Part shown: positions 63,906-64,000 of the stretch, piece by piece
How the letters are laid out: every line of letters starts with the position of its first letter
Numbering within the stretch: position 1 is the first letter of the stretch
Origin: Aradus depressus
Taxonomy: Eukaryota > Arthropoda > Insecta > Hemiptera > Aradidae
Direction of reading: 5' to 3'
Assembly: GCA_963662175.1 (NCBI GenBank)
Contig: OY759225.1
Span: 12,207,601-12,271,600 of the forward strand
Length of the DNA stretch: 64,000 bases
Notes under the pieces: generated by a model
What the model saw: only the letters and a program-made list of their open reading frames with translations
The model's database searches: none
Told to the model about the DNA's origin: nothing
Made by a program: the position numbers and the translations under genes

Positions 63906-64000
63906 CGTAAAATCATGCGAAATAATTTCAAACACTCTTAGAAGGTTATTCTCATGTTAACCTCAGTTTGTTAACTTTATTTTTATAACAATTACAAGAA
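63906..64000. other. AT-rich end of window
   Basis: No feature seen. Confidence 0.4.

Overview
This is a 64 kb piece of AT-rich animal nuclear DNA, most likely from an arthropod. The evidence is the mix of Jockey-type and I-type LINEs, Penelope-like elements, tRNA-derived SINEs, hAT and PIF/Harbinger DNA transposons, and homopolymer and AT microsatellites. The species cannot be named from the sequence. No host gene could be established. Nearly everything recognisable is transposable-element DNA, often nested, so the window reads as a mobile-element graveyard with one apparently young LINE.

Region by region. 1-10 kb: a possible piggyBac-like end, two Penelope-like copies carrying GIY-YIG endonuclease remnants and a GT-AG intron upstream of a hammerhead-like motif, a Jockey reverse-transcriptase relic and several SINE1 copies. 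10-18 kb: an inverted copy of a ~750 bp repeat, a 989 bp internally deleted hAT element with an 8 bp target-site duplication (TSD), more SINE1 and the first SINE2. 18-24 kb: the least repetitive stretch, with one possible terminal exon and little else. 24-32 kb: a 5'-truncated Jockey insertion with a perfect 13 bp TSD, a Penelope-type inverted repeat, SINE1 with an 11 bp TSD, a 149 bp tandem repeat and a LINE RNase H relic. 32-40 kb: a 398 bp hAT MITE nested beside a SINE1, minisatellites, an 807 bp Harbinger relic with TTA TSDs, and many copies of a dispersed 'CGATAACTCCCGAT' repeat. 40-50 kb: three copies of a head-array-tail element whose core is a 33/66 bp tandem repeat, a Jockey ORF1 on the minus strand, a SINE-related higher-order array and a 300 bp foldback. 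50-57 kb: SINE2 and SINE1 copies, a 2.4 kb inverted-repeat structure, an almost perfect 229 bp Penelope palindrome and a BED zinc-finger exon between two diverged direct repeats. 57.2-63.6 kb: a complete ~6.4 kb LINE (I-like group) with intact ORF1 (3 CCHC knuckles) and ORF2 (endonuclease, RT, RNase H, zinc motif), poly(A) tail and a TSD of 10-13 bp.

How the parts relate. The LINE could supply the machinery for the SINEs: the SINE2 tail resembles the LINE tail. Penelope copies appear in both intron-containing and precisely intron-less forms. Several insertions can be ordered in time from their nesting.
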